64,000 bases of DNA from AP-15 sp963785565 (GTDB lineage Bacteria > Pseudomonadota > Alphaproteobacteria > ATCC43930 > CGMCC-115725). A program made the translations under genes and the position numbers. The stretch lies in assembly GCA_963785565.1 (NCBI GenBank), contig CAWAVV010000005.1, forward strand, positions 62,001-126,000, given 5' to 3'. This document shows, piece by piece, positions 1-7,863 of the stretch; within the stretch, counting starts at the first letter, position 1, and every line of letters begins with the position of its first letter. The notes beneath the pieces were generated by a model. That model ran no database searches and was not told the DNA's origin. It saw only the letters and a list, made by a program, of their open reading frames with translations.

Positions 1-747
1 GCGTCCAACGGATTTCCGGTGCTGTTCGGCCCGGTGACATTGCGCAATTACCGTGGGTCCGATTGTCCGCTTCCCCCCGTGCCGCCGTCGCAAACGGGGG
101 AAGGCAGCCAACCCGATTTGCGCACTCGGGCATTGCTTGAAAACCTCGATCGTTATTCCGACGGTCAACAGGTCAAGTGGATTCATCTGATGGACGGTGG
201 AATCTCGGACAATCTCGCACTGCGGGTGCTGCTCAACGACATGTTGCTGCTGAACACGAGAATGGATCGGTTCGCGACCCAGCTGCTGCCGGTTCGCCGC
301 ATTCTCGTGATCAGCGTCGACGGCCAGTCGGCGACAAACCCGAATTGGCCGCTCCAGCGGATCGTCAGCGGCCTCGGGCAGATCATTTCGGCAGTAACGA
401 GCACGCAAATCGGGGCTTACAACATCGAGACCCTGATCGCCGTCGAGAGCACGGTTGACGATCTCGCCGAGAAGCTGCGTGCGCTGCGCTGCCGTCAAGG
501 GCCTGTTATCGACGGCCATGCCTGTGACGATGTGGCCGCGGAGGTGTTGCGCGTCAGCCTGTCCGACTATCCCGATCCCGAGACGCGGGCGCGGCTCGTG
601 GCGATCCGCACCGGGCTCACCCTGCCGCGCGAGCAGGTCGATGCGCTGGTGGCCGCCGGGCAAACAATGATCGGCCGTGACGCCGCGACGATTGCCGCGT
701 TCCTGCGTCCCAAAACGTCGACCGAGCAGCTGGCTCGCCGGCAATAG
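1..747 (+). CDS. Patatin-like phospholipase, C-terminal part (5' end outside window)
   Basis: The reading frame is open from base 1, so the gene starts upstream of the window. About 65 residues in, the sequence reads LMDGGISDN, which matches the DGG/DGA block carrying the catalytic aspartate of patatin-like serine lipases. The GxSxG nucleophile elbow would lie in the missing upstream part. The rest of the fragment (about 180 residues) has a hydrophobic strand (ILVISVDG) and an amphipathic tail, as in bacterial patatin proteins that hydrolyse acyl lipids. No membrane segment is visible in this part. Function rests on the single DGG block, so the family call is moderate and the substrate is unknown. 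Confidence 0.6.
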   Translation, partial: ASNGFPVLFGPVTLRNYRGSDCPLPPVPPSQTGEGSQPDLRTRALLENLDRYSDGQQVKWIHLMDGGISDNLALRVLLNDMLLLNTRMDRFATQLLPVRRILVISVDGQSATNPNWPLQRIVSGLGQIISAVTSTQIGAYNIETLIAVESTVDDLAEKLRALRCRQGPVIDGHACDDVAAEVLRVSLSDYPDPETRARLVAIRTGLTLPREQVDALVAAGQTMIGRDAATIAAFLRPKTSTEQLARRQ

Positions 748-819
748 CGAGCAGCACCGGGCCCGATACTCACGGCCTGACGGGGTCCGTCGCTGACGAC
801 AAACTCGACGCCGGTTGGG

Positions 820-945
820 CTGCACGATCGGGCATTGATTGCGCTCTTGATCTACACCTTTACCCGAGGGTCGGCGGCGTTGTACATGAACGTCCACGAC
901 TACCAACCCCAGGGCAAGCACGCTGCCGCCATGGCCAGCTTTTGA
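820..945 (+). pseudogene. Tyrosine recombinase (phage integrase family) remnant
   Basis: An open stretch of 41 codons reads LHDRALIALLIYTFTRGSAA followed by a short tail. This resembles the block around the first catalytic arginine in XerC/XerD-like and phage-type integrases (usually RDRALIALMVYSFARVGAAL). Nothing before or after it continues the fold, and no HxxR or catalytic Tyr box is seen, so it is a fragment. It lies about 350 bases from a tRNA gene, a common landing site for integrating elements. The remaining sequence from 748 to 1292 holds nothing else I can identify. Confidence 0.45.
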
Positions 946-1292
946 CCCGGAATTTGCGGCACCGACAACCACGAAATTGCCATCGTCGCATTGTACTTTC
1001 GCGGACGTCGGCACCCGTGAGCGCGTGCTCGATTTTGCTCGAAGGGGTTTCTCAACGTGATCAAACAGGCGGAACTGGCAGTGCCGCGGGGCCGGCGCGG
1101 GGATTTCGCCACGGGTAGGTCCGACAACCCCGCCGGCCGGGGTTCGGGGTGGGCTCAGGCGGCAACCAGTGCGGGAGCTTCGCTGTAGATCCGCTGCAGG
1201 TACAGCAAGCTGTGTCCCCTAATCTCAATTAAAGTTGTACCCCAGCGGCGGCTGAGGATGACCACGGTGTTTTTGGTTTGCTTTTGATTCGA

Positions 1293-1369
1293 TGGTCGGA
1301 GTGAGAGGATTTGAACCTCCGGCCCCTGCCTCCCGAAAGCAGTGCTCTACCAGGCTGAGCTACACTCCG
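1293..1369 (-). tRNA. tRNA-Pro (anticodon CGG)
   Basis: Read on the minus strand, the sequence folds as a full cloverleaf. The 7-bp acceptor stem pairs CGGAGTG with CACTCCG, followed by discriminator A and an encoded CCA. The D arm contains AGCTCAGCCTGGTAGAGC. The anticodon stem CTGCT/GGCAG holds the loop TTCGGGA, giving anticodon CGG for proline codon CCG. The T loop is GGTTCAAATCC. Length is 77 nt including CCA. It stands alone between a recombinase remnant and the polyprenyl synthase gene. Confidence 0.95.
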
Positions 1370-1438
1370 CTGACCGGACGGGGTGTATAGCGCCAACGCA
1401 GCTGACGCGCAAGGCGACGGAGACCTGACCCAGCGCCC

Positions 1439-2449
1439 TCAGAAGCTGCGGTCGCCGGCGAAGGCGGCGGCGTCGGTCAGGGCGCGGCGTTCGGGCCCGT
1501 CGCGGAACAGCGAGAGCGCTTCGATCGCGGCAGCGGCGTAGCTCCGGGCGCGCGACAAGGTTTCGGCGAGGGCGCCGCGGCGCTCGACCAGCAGGATTGC
1601 GCGCTCGAGATCGCCGGGTTGCTGATCCATGTCTTCGAGCGTGCGGCGCCAGAACGCGCGCTCCTCCTCATCGCCGCGGGCAAGGGCGACGAGGATCGGG
1701 AGGGTGACCTTGCCGTCGCGGAAATCGTCGCCGACGCTCTTGCCGAGCTCGGCCTCATGCGCCGAGAAATCGAGCATGTCGTCAACCAGCTGAAACGCGG
1801 TCCCAAGATTACGGCCGAAGCAATCGAGCGCTTCTTCTTCGGCCGGCGGGCGCTCAGCCAACACCGCGCCAATGCGGCTAGCCGCGGCGAACAATTCCGC
1901 GGTTTTTGCCTCGATGACGGAGAGATAGGCGGCTTCGGTGGTTGTGGTGTCGCCAGTCGTCATCAGCTGCATGACTTCGCCCTCGGCGATAATCGCGGAG
2001 GCGCCCGACAGGATCTCGAGTATGCGCAGCGAGCCGTCGGCGACCATCAGCTCAAATGCTCGGCTGAACAGAAAGTCGCCGACAAGGATCGCAGGCTTGT
2101 TGCCCCACAACGCATTTGCCGTATCGCGGCCGCGTCGCAGATCGCTCGCATCGACGACGTCGTCGTGCAACAGGGTCGCGGTGTGGATGAACTCGACCGC
2201 GGCGGCGAGTGCTACGTGACGGTCACCGCGATAGCCACACAGCCGCGCGCAACCCAAGGTAAGCATTGGCCGCAACCGCTTGCCGCCGCCGGCAACGATA
2301 TGGCCGGCAAGTTGCGGGATCAGCTCGACCGGGCTGTGCATGCGCTGGACGATCAGCCGGTTGACGCGTTCGAGGTCACTTTTCAATAGGCGTGACAACG
2401 GGTCGAGCGACGGCCTTCGGCCCGCCTGCACGCGATCGACACCCGCCAT
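1439..2449 (-). CDS. ispB: Polyprenyl (octaprenyl/decaprenyl) diphosphate synthase
   Basis: A trans-isoprenyl diphosphate synthase of about 336 residues, which chain-elongates farnesyl diphosphate with isopentenyl diphosphate to make the ubiquinone side chain. The first aspartate-rich motif is LLHDDVVDASDLRRG (around residue 96) and the second is LVDDMLD (around 223). The GGGKRLRP substrate-binding loop is at about 54-61. The frame is open upstream to a TTG at 2536, but the ATG at 2449 gives the usual family length and avoids a Ser/Gly-rich leader with no counterpart. It is divergent from the DUF2007 gene. Chain length (C40, C45 or C50) cannot be read from the sequence. Confidence 0.9.
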   Translation of the reverse strand: MAGVDRVQAGRRPSLDPLSRLLKSDLERVNRLIVQRMHSPVELIPQLAGHIVAGGGKRLRPMLTLGCARLCGYRGDRHVALAAAVEFIHTATLLHDDVVDASDLRRGRDTANALWGNKPAILVGDFLFSRAFELMVADGSLRILEILSGASAIIAEGEVMQLMTTGDTTTTEAAYLSVIEAKTAELFAAASRIGAVLAERPPAEEEALDCFGRNLGTAFQLVDDMLDFSAHEAELGKSVGDDFRDGKVTLPILVALARGDEEERAFWRRTLEDMDQQPGDLERAILLVERRGALAETLSRARSYAAAAIEALSLFRDGPERRALTDAAAFAGDRSF

Positions 2450-2594
2450 CAGCGCCACTCGATACTCCCGCGTGTCCGTCGCGCCGCCCGATCGGCTTGA
2501 CGCGCCCGAACCCGAATGAGCATAGATTGCAGCCAAGACCGGTCAAGAGCCGCACTGCCCGGTCCCTATCGATCCGCTGCGAATAGTTGACGCG

Positions 2595-2807
2595 ATGAAG
2601 GAGCTGCTGCGCACCAATAACGCCGTCCGCCTCTCCTGGGTGCAGGCGCTGCTCAGGGATTCGGGGATCGACAGCCTGGTGCTCGACCATCACACCAGCC
2701 TGGTGGAAGGCAGCATCGGCGCGATCCCGCGCCGCCTGATGGTGGCGGAGCGCGATTTTATCCGCGCCCGGGCATTGCTTGTCGCAGCCGACGAGGACGC
2801 AAGGTGA
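2595..2807 (+). CDS. DUF2007-family small protein
   Basis: A 70-residue protein beginning MKELLRTNNAVRLSWVQALL, with the IDSLVLDHHTS strand and an IPRRLMVAERDFIRARALL helix typical of DUF2007 (putative signal-transducing domain, PII-like ferredoxin-type fold). These small proteins commonly sit just upstream of a tRNA1(Val) methyltransferase gene in alphaproteobacteria. Here the stop codon overlaps the GTG start of that gene, so the two are almost certainly co-transcribed. The molecular function of the family is not established. Confidence 0.8.
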   Translation: MKELLRTNNAVRLSWVQALLRDSGIDSLVLDHHTSLVEGSIGAIPRRLMVAERDFIRARALLVAADEDAR

Positions 2808-3562
2808 GCGGACTAGCCCCAGCCGAACCGGTCTTTACCGAAGATCGCCTGCTCGGCGGCCGGATCCGTCTGCGGCAGCCGGCGGTCGGCTATCGGGTCG
2901 CGATCGATCCGGTATTTCTCGCCGCCGCAATACCGGCCGAACCGCATCAGATAGTGCTCGATGTCGGCTGCGGCGCCGGCGCGGCGATGCTGTGCCTGGC
3001 GGCGCGGGTACCGCATCTCCGCGTGGTGGGGCTCGAAATGCAGCGCGATCTGGTCCGGCTGGCCGGCGACAACGCGATCCTGAACGCAATGGAGGCTCGC
3101 GTCTCGGTGATGATCGGCGATCTGTTGCATGCGCCACCGCGGCTGTCGCCCGGCGCCTTCGATCATGTCATGGCGAACCCGCCGTTTCACGAGCGCGGCC
3201 GTGTCACGCCAACGGCGACGCCCGGCAGGGCCGCCGCGACGGTCGAAGGCGAGGCCGACCTCGCCGCCTGGGTGCGCTTTTGTCTGACGATGGTGCGGCC
3301 AAAGGGTACGGTGACCTTCATTCACCGCGCCGACCGTCTCGACGCGCTGATTGGCGAAATCGCCGGCCGGGCGGGCGAGGTCGTGGTCTATCCCCTGTGG
3401 CCCGCAGAAGACCGGCCGGCGAGCCGTGTCCTGGTGCGCGCCCGCAAGCAGATCGCCGCGCCGGCGCGGCTTGCCCCCGGACTGGTGTTGCACCGCGGGG
3501 ACGGGCGGCCAACGGAACTTGCCGACGGAATATTGCGGGAGGGCAGGGGGCTCGAACTCTGA
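2804..3562 (+). CDS. TrmN6-like N6-adenine methyltransferase
   Basis: A SAM-dependent methyltransferase of 252 residues. The SAM-binding motif VLDVGCGAG is at residues 51-59. NPPFHERG at 125-132 is the NPPF/Y motif of amino-methyltransferases that act on adenine N6. The closest known role is modification of A37 of tRNA1(Val) (TrmN6/YfiC), though this branch is only loosely assigned. The start is GTG, overlapping the stop of the DUF2007 gene by four bases (GTGA). The substrate is inferred from family membership. Confidence 0.8.
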   Translation: MSGLAPAEPVFTEDRLLGGRIRLRQPAVGYRVAIDPVFLAAAIPAEPHQIVLDVGCGAGAAMLCLAARVPHLRVVGLEMQRDLVRLAGDNAILNAMEARVSVMIGDLLHAPPRLSPGAFDHVMANPPFHERGRVTPTATPGRAAATVEGEADLAAWVRFCLTMVRPKGTVTFIHRADRLDALIGEIAGRAGEVVVYPLWPAEDRPASRVLVRARKQIAAPARLAPGLVLHRGDGRPTELADGILREGRGLEL

Positions 3563-3620
3563 ACCTCGCCGACAGGCTACGCGGTAGTTTCGGCGGCTCC
3601 GGCTTCCCATTTGAGACCGC

Positions 3621-4463
3621 ATGACAATTCGCGACTATCTCGATGTAGAGCGGCTGTGGCAGCGCGGGCCGGTGGTCTCAGTCCTGCGCTTTGAGGGCGT
3701 CATCATGCCGCGGGCGCGCCGCAACGGCATCTCGCTGGCCAGTCATGCCCGGGCGATCGAGCGGGCGTTCAGCCTTCGCGGCGTCGTCGCCGTCGCGATG
3801 GTCGTCAATTCGCCCGGCGGCTCGCCGGTGCAGTCGGCGCTGCTGTTTCGCCGCATCCGCCAGCTCGCCGAGGAAAAGGGGATACCGGTCATCGCCTTTG
3901 CCGAGGACGTGGCGGCCTCGGGCGGTTATTGGCTGGCGCTCGCCGGTGATGAGATTTTCGGCGAGGAGACCTCGCTGGTCGGCTCGATCGGTGTGATCAG
4001 CGCCGGGTTCGGGCTGTCCGAAGTGATCGAGCGGGTCGGAATCGAGCGCCGCCTCTACACCGCCGGCAAGCACAAATCGCTGTTGGATCCGTTTCTGCCC
4101 GAGGACCCAGCCGATGTCGAACGGCTGACCGCCCTGCAGCGGGACATCCATCGGGCGTTCAAGGAGCATGTACGGCGCCGCCGCATCGGCAAAATCGACG
4201 GCGCCGACGAAAGCCTGTTCGACGGCGACGTAATGACCGGGCATATGGCGGCAGAGCGCGGCCTGATCGACGGCATCGGCGAATTGCGCGCGGTCATGCG
4301 CGCGCGCTACGGCGACAAGGTCAGATTGCGTCCGGTCATGGCCGAGCGGCGGCGGCCGATCTGGGCGCGCCTACCTTTTGGCGCGCGCGAGCCGTTGGCC
4401 GCGATCACCGATCTCGTCGAGTGGGCTGAGGCCCGGCTGCTGTGGGCGCGGTTCGGGCTGTGA
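3621..4463 (+). CDS. S49-family serine peptidase (SppA/SohB-like)
   Basis: A 280-residue single-domain S49 protease. It has the SPGGSPVQSALLFRRI clamp, the nucleophile block EDVAASGGYW with Ser100, and the general-base lysine in TAGKHKSLLDPF (Lys150 or Lys152). This is the Ser-Lys dyad of signal-peptide peptidases. Unlike SppA and SohB it has no N-terminal membrane segment or signal peptide, so it is predicted to be cytoplasmic or peripherally bound. This short form is frequent in alphaproteobacteria next to glyQ, as here. Likely substrates are cleaved signal peptides or misfolded membrane-protein fragments (inference). Confidence 0.85.
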   Translation: MTIRDYLDVERLWQRGPVVSVLRFEGVIMPRARRNGISLASHARAIERAFSLRGVVAVAMVVNSPGGSPVQSALLFRRIRQLAEEKGIPVIAFAEDVAASGGYWLALAGDEIFGEETSLVGSIGVISAGFGLSEVIERVGIERRLYTAGKHKSLLDPFLPEDPADVERLTALQRDIHRAFKEHVRRRRIGKIDGADESLFDGDVMTGHMAAERGLIDGIGELRAVMRARYGDKVRLRPVMAERRRPIWARLPFGAREPLAAITDLVEWAEARLLWARFGL

Positions 4464-4528
4464 CGAGAAACTTCGCCCCCTGAGCGCGTTCCTTGACCCG
4501 GATTACGGCGGCCCGGTAAACCTCGTCG

Positions 4529-4753
4529 ATGTTCGAGTTCCCGAAGCTCGTCGTAATGATCCTGGTGTTCGCTGCGGTGTGGATCGGCTATCGCTGGCTG
4601 AACGGATCAGGGCGCCAACTGCCGCGTCGGCGCTCGCCGCCGCCGCGTCGGGCGATCCAAGCCGAGGATCTCGTCGCCTGTGGGGTTTGCGGCGCCTATG
4701 TCGCGGCCTCGGCGCCCGGTTGCGGCCGGCCCGACTGCCCGCGGCCGCGTTGA
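4529..4753 (+). CDS. Small membrane protein with Cys motif (PP0621-like)
   Basis: A 74-residue protein with one membrane helix at residues 7-24, an Arg/Pro-rich linker, and a C-terminal CGVCGAYVAASAPGCGRPDC block with four cysteines (51, 54, 65, 70). The layout matches the small PP0621-type family, in which a CxxC...C...C cluster could bind zinc. It lies between the S49 peptidase and glyQ, in the same direction. No function is known, and metal binding is only inferred from cysteine spacing. Confidence 0.6.
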   Translation: MFEFPKLVVMILVFAAVWIGYRWLNGSGRQLPRRRSPPPRRAIQAEDLVACGVCGAYVAASAPGCGRPDCPRPR

Positions 4754-4777
4754 GCACGACGCGTTCGAGGCGAGGCC

Positions 4778-5647
4778 GTGAGCTATCAATCGGTGATCTT
4801 CGAGCTGCAGAATTATTGGGCGCGGCACGGCTGCGTGATCCTGCAGCCCTATGATGTCGAGGTCGGCGCCGGTACTTTTCACCCGGCAACGGCGCTGCGC
4901 GCGCTCGGACCCGACCCGTGGCGCGCCGCCTATGTCCAGCCCTCGCGCCGGCCGACCGACGGCCGCTATGGCGAGAATCCGAACCGGCTGCAGCAATATT
5001 ATCAGCTGCAGGTCATCCTGAAACCGGCACCGGCCGACAGCCAGGACCTCTATCTTGCGAGCCTGGCAGCGATCGGCATCGACGCGTCGCGCCACGACAT
5101 CCGCTTTGTCGAGGACGATTGGGAAAGCCCGACGCTGGGCGCCTGGGGGCTTGGCTGGGAGGTCTGGCTCGACGGCATGGAGGTCAGCCAGTTCACCTAT
5201 TTTCAGCAGGTCGGCGGCATCGAATGCGATCCCGTCTCGACCGAGCTGACCTATGGGCTCGAACGCTTGGCGATGTACGTGCAGGGGGTCGAGAGCGTCT
5301 TCGATCTCGATTACAACGGCGTTCCCGGAACCGGCCAAGTCACCTATGGCGACGTGTTCCAGCGGGCCGAGCGCGAGTTCTCGACCTACAATTTCGAGAT
5401 CGCCGACACCGCGCTGCTGGTCCGGCATTTCGCCGACGCCGAAGCCGAATGCAGCGCCGTGCTTCAGCACGGGCTGGCTTTGCCGGCCTATGATCAATGC
5501 CTGAAGGCCAGCCACCTGTTCAACCTGCTGGATGCGCGTGGCGCTATCAGCGTCACCGAGCGCGCCGCCTACATCCTGCGCGTTCGGGCGCTCGCCAAGG
5601 GGTGCTGCGAAGCTTGGCTCGCCGATGGTGCAGGTCCCGGCACCTGA
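4778..5647 (+). CDS. glyQ: Glycyl-tRNA synthetase alpha subunit
   Basis: The catalytic subunit of the bacterial alpha2beta2 glycyl-tRNA synthetase, 289 residues. Class II motifs are clear: ILQPYDVEVGAGTFHPAT near the N-terminus, AAYVQPSRRPTDGRYGENPNR (motif 2 region), and TYGLERLAMYVQGV (motif 3). It starts at GTG 4778, giving VSYQSVIFELQNYWA, the usual N-terminus of the family. The stop is one base before the ATG of glyS, so the subunits are translationally coupled. Confidence 0.97.
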   Translation: MSYQSVIFELQNYWARHGCVILQPYDVEVGAGTFHPATALRALGPDPWRAAYVQPSRRPTDGRYGENPNRLQQYYQLQVILKPAPADSQDLYLASLAAIGIDASRHDIRFVEDDWESPTLGAWGLGWEVWLDGMEVSQFTYFQQVGGIECDPVSTELTYGLERLAMYVQGVESVFDLDYNGVPGTGQVTYGDVFQRAEREFSTYNFEIADTALLVRHFADAEAECSAVLQHGLALPAYDQCLKASHLFNLLDARGAISVTERAAYILRVRALAKGCCEAWLADGAGPGT

Positions 5648-5648
5648 C

Positions 5649-7856
5649 ATGTCCGAACTGCTGCTCGAATTATTGTCGGAGGAGATCCCGGCGCGGATGC
5701 AGCGCCGCGCGATCGAGGATTTGCAGCAATCAATACGCGAGTGGCTGGTAGTACATCGGATCTCAGAAGGGACGGCGGTCGAGGGTTACGTAACACCACG
5801 TCGGCTTGTCATAATCGCACGAAGGGTTCCGAACAGAATCCCAGGTCGCCGCGATGAGCGCCGTGGTCCGCGCGTTGGCGCGCCGGCGCAGGCGCTTGAG
5901 GGTTTCCTTCGGGTCAACTTCCTCAGAATAGAGCAGTGTGAAATCCGCGACACGGATCGCGGCCAATTCTATTTTGCCGTCATTAAGCGGCCTGATCAGG
6001 CCACCAAAGATGTATTGCCGGAGATCGTCAATTCCGCTCTGTTCGGACTGCAATGGCCGAGATCGATGCGCTGGCCGGGTGCGACGCTGCGCTGGGTGCG
6101 GCCACTGACCTCGATCCTCTGCATCTTTGACAGCGAGGTGGTACCGCTGGCGATCGACGGCGTGCCGGTCGGCCGCATGACCCGCGGTCACCGCTTCCTG
6201 GCACCTGGCGAGATCTGCGCCAACAGCGCTGCCGAATATCTCGAAAGGCTGCAACACGCCTACGTCGTCCTCGATCAGGAGCAGCGCCGTGAGCTGATCC
6301 GCGCCGATCTCGACCGCCGCGCGGCAGAGCGGGGCGTTGCGGTCAAAGCCGATCCCGGCCTCCTCGACGAGGTGACCGGGCTTGCCGAGTTTCCGGTCGT
6401 ACTCGCCGGCGCGATCGACGCCGACTACATGACGTTGCCAGCCCAAGTCTTGCAGACGGCGATGCGTGTTCATCAGAAATATTTTTCTTGTACTTATTCC
6501 GACGGCCGGTCGGCGCCGCATTTTCTGTTCGTCGCCAACAATTTCGCCGAGGACGGCGGCAAAGCGATCGTTGCAGGTAACGAGCGAGTGCTGCGCGCGC
6601 GCCTCGCCGATGCGCGCTTCTTTTGGGATCAGGATCGCAAAATTCGGCTCGATGACCGGGTCGAGGCGTTGAAGGATCGTGTCTACCACGCCAAACTCGG
6701 CAACATGTATGACAAGGTCGAGAGGATGGAGCGGCTGGCGGTCTTCCTCGCGCAACAGCTTTACCCCGGGCCCCCTGCCGTCGCCCCCGCGCAAGCGGGG
6801 CCCCAGGGCAGCCGCTCTGAGCTTGTAGCCCTGGATTCCCGCTTTCGCGGGAATGACAACGGAGAATTGAACCGACTGGCGCGGCGAGCAGCGCACCTCG
6901 CAAAAGCCGATCTGTCCACCGGTATGGTCGGCGAGTTCCCCGAATTGCAAGGGATCATGGGCCGCTATTACGCGTTGCATGATCGGGAGGGCGAGCCGGT
7001 TGCTGACGCGATCGCCGAACATTACCGGCCGCTTGGCCCCAGTGATGCTTCCCCAACTAAGCCAGTGAGCGTGGTCGCCGCCCTTTCCGACAAGATCGAT
7101 ACTTTGGTCGCCTTTTTTGCCATCGGTGAAAAGCCAACTGGATCTAGGGATCCGTATGCGTTGCGCCGAGCAGCTCAGGGTGTAATCCGAATCATTCTCG
7201 AAAACCGGCTCCGCATGCCGCTGGCGGGGGCATTTGCTCGAGCCAGAAGCGGGCCGGGTATCCCTGCGGCAGTCGATCTGACCGAAATACAGGTCGTTGT
7301 CGACGAACTCCTTACTTTCGTCACTGACCGGCTTAAGGTTCATCTGCGTGACCAGGGAGTGCGTCACGATCTGATCGATGCAGCCTTTGCCCAGTTCGGG
7401 ATGATGGGAGTTCAATCCACGGGCCGCTACGAAGACGATCTCGTCCGGCTTCTGGCCCGCGTCCATGCGCTCGACGCGTTTCTCGGTTCGGAAGACGGCG
7501 CCGGCTTACTTACTGCGTATCGCCGCGCAGTCAACATTGTCCGCATTGAGGACGATAAGGAAGGTCATTACCGTAGCATCGAGCATGACCTCACTCTGCT
7601 CAGAGAACCCGAAGAGCTCGCACTTTCCGATGGCCTCGACAAGATCGGCAACCGCGTAGCCGGATTGGCCGGCAAAGAGCGATTTGAGGAGGCGATGGCC
7701 GAATTGGCGCGGTTGCGGCGGCCGGTTGACGAATTTTTCGAGAAAGTCACCGTTAACACCGATGATGCAAAGTTGCGCGAGAACCGGCTGCGGCTGCTCG
7801 CGCGCATTCGTGCGACAATGAACCAGGTGGCCGATTTCTCGCTGATCGAAGGGTGA
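5649..7856 (+). CDS. glyS: Glycyl-tRNA synthetase beta subunit, with in-frame repeat insertion
   Basis: The tRNA-binding subunit partner of GlyQ, 735 residues from ATG 5649 (MSELLLELLSEEIPARMQ). Landmarks are YVTPRRLVI, ERRGPRVGAP, SMRWPGATLRWVRPL, HQKYFSC, FVANN, ARFFWDQDRK, and the STGMVGEFPELQGIMGRYYA block. The C-terminal anticodon-binding-like domain ends in RENRLRLLARIRATMNQVADFSLIEG. Between FLAQQL and LARRAAHLAKADL there are about 37 extra residues (roughly 371-407), including SRFRGND, encoded by a composite palindromic repeat (separate entry). The frame is kept and the conserved blocks resume after it, so the subunit is probably functional with a surface insertion. Confidence 0.95.
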   Translation: MSELLLELLSEEIPARMQRRAIEDLQQSIREWLVVHRISEGTAVEGYVTPRRLVIIARRVPNRIPGRRDERRGPRVGAPAQALEGFLRVNFLRIEQCEIRDTDRGQFYFAVIKRPDQATKDVLPEIVNSALFGLQWPRSMRWPGATLRWVRPLTSILCIFDSEVVPLAIDGVPVGRMTRGHRFLAPGEICANSAAEYLERLQHAYVVLDQEQRRELIRADLDRRAAERGVAVKADPGLLDEVTGLAEFPVVLAGAIDADYMTLPAQVLQTAMRVHQKYFSCTYSDGRSAPHFLFVANNFAEDGGKAIVAGNERVLRARLADARFFWDQDRKIRLDDRVEALKDRVYHAKLGNMYDKVERMERLAVFLAQQLYPGPPAVAPAQAGPQGSRSELVALDSRFRGNDNGELNRLARRAAHLAKADLSTGMVGEFPELQGIMGRYYALHDREGEPVADAIAEHYRPLGPSDASPTKPVSVVAALSDKIDTLVAFFAIGEKPTGSRDPYALRRAAQGVIRIILENRLRMPLAGAFARARSGPGIPAAVDLTEIQVVVDELLTFVTDRLKVHLRDQGVRHDLIDAAFAQFGMMGVQSTGRYEDDLVRLLARVHALDAFLGSEDGAGLLTAYRRAVNIVRIEDDKEGHYRSIEHDLTLLREPEELALSDGLDKIGNRVAGLAGKERFEEAMAELARLRRPVDEFFEKVTVNTDDAKLRENRLRLLARIRATMNQVADFSLIEG
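6777..6862. repeat. Composite palindromic repeat inside glyS
   Basis: Three nested stem-loops lie within about 85 bases. CCCCGC-GCAA-GCGGGG is at 6785-6800. CCAGGGC (6803-6809) pairs with GCCCTGG (6828-6834). ATTCCCGC-TTTC-GCGGGAAT is at 6835-6854. The last fits ATTCCC-N8-GGGAAT, the form of dRS3-type repeats known from Neisseria, and its forward translation gives the widespread SRFRGND peptide. Such elements are normally intergenic. Here the element adds a multiple of three bases with no stop codon, so glyS stays open. Exact borders are estimates. Confidence 0.7.
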
Positions 7857-7863
7857 GCGGCGG

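Noticed and set aside
5763..7466. Long open frame on the minus strand opposite glyS
   Set aside because: It mirrors glyS in a GC-rich gene, has no recognisable motif and no ribosome site, and the plus strand carries clear family blocks.
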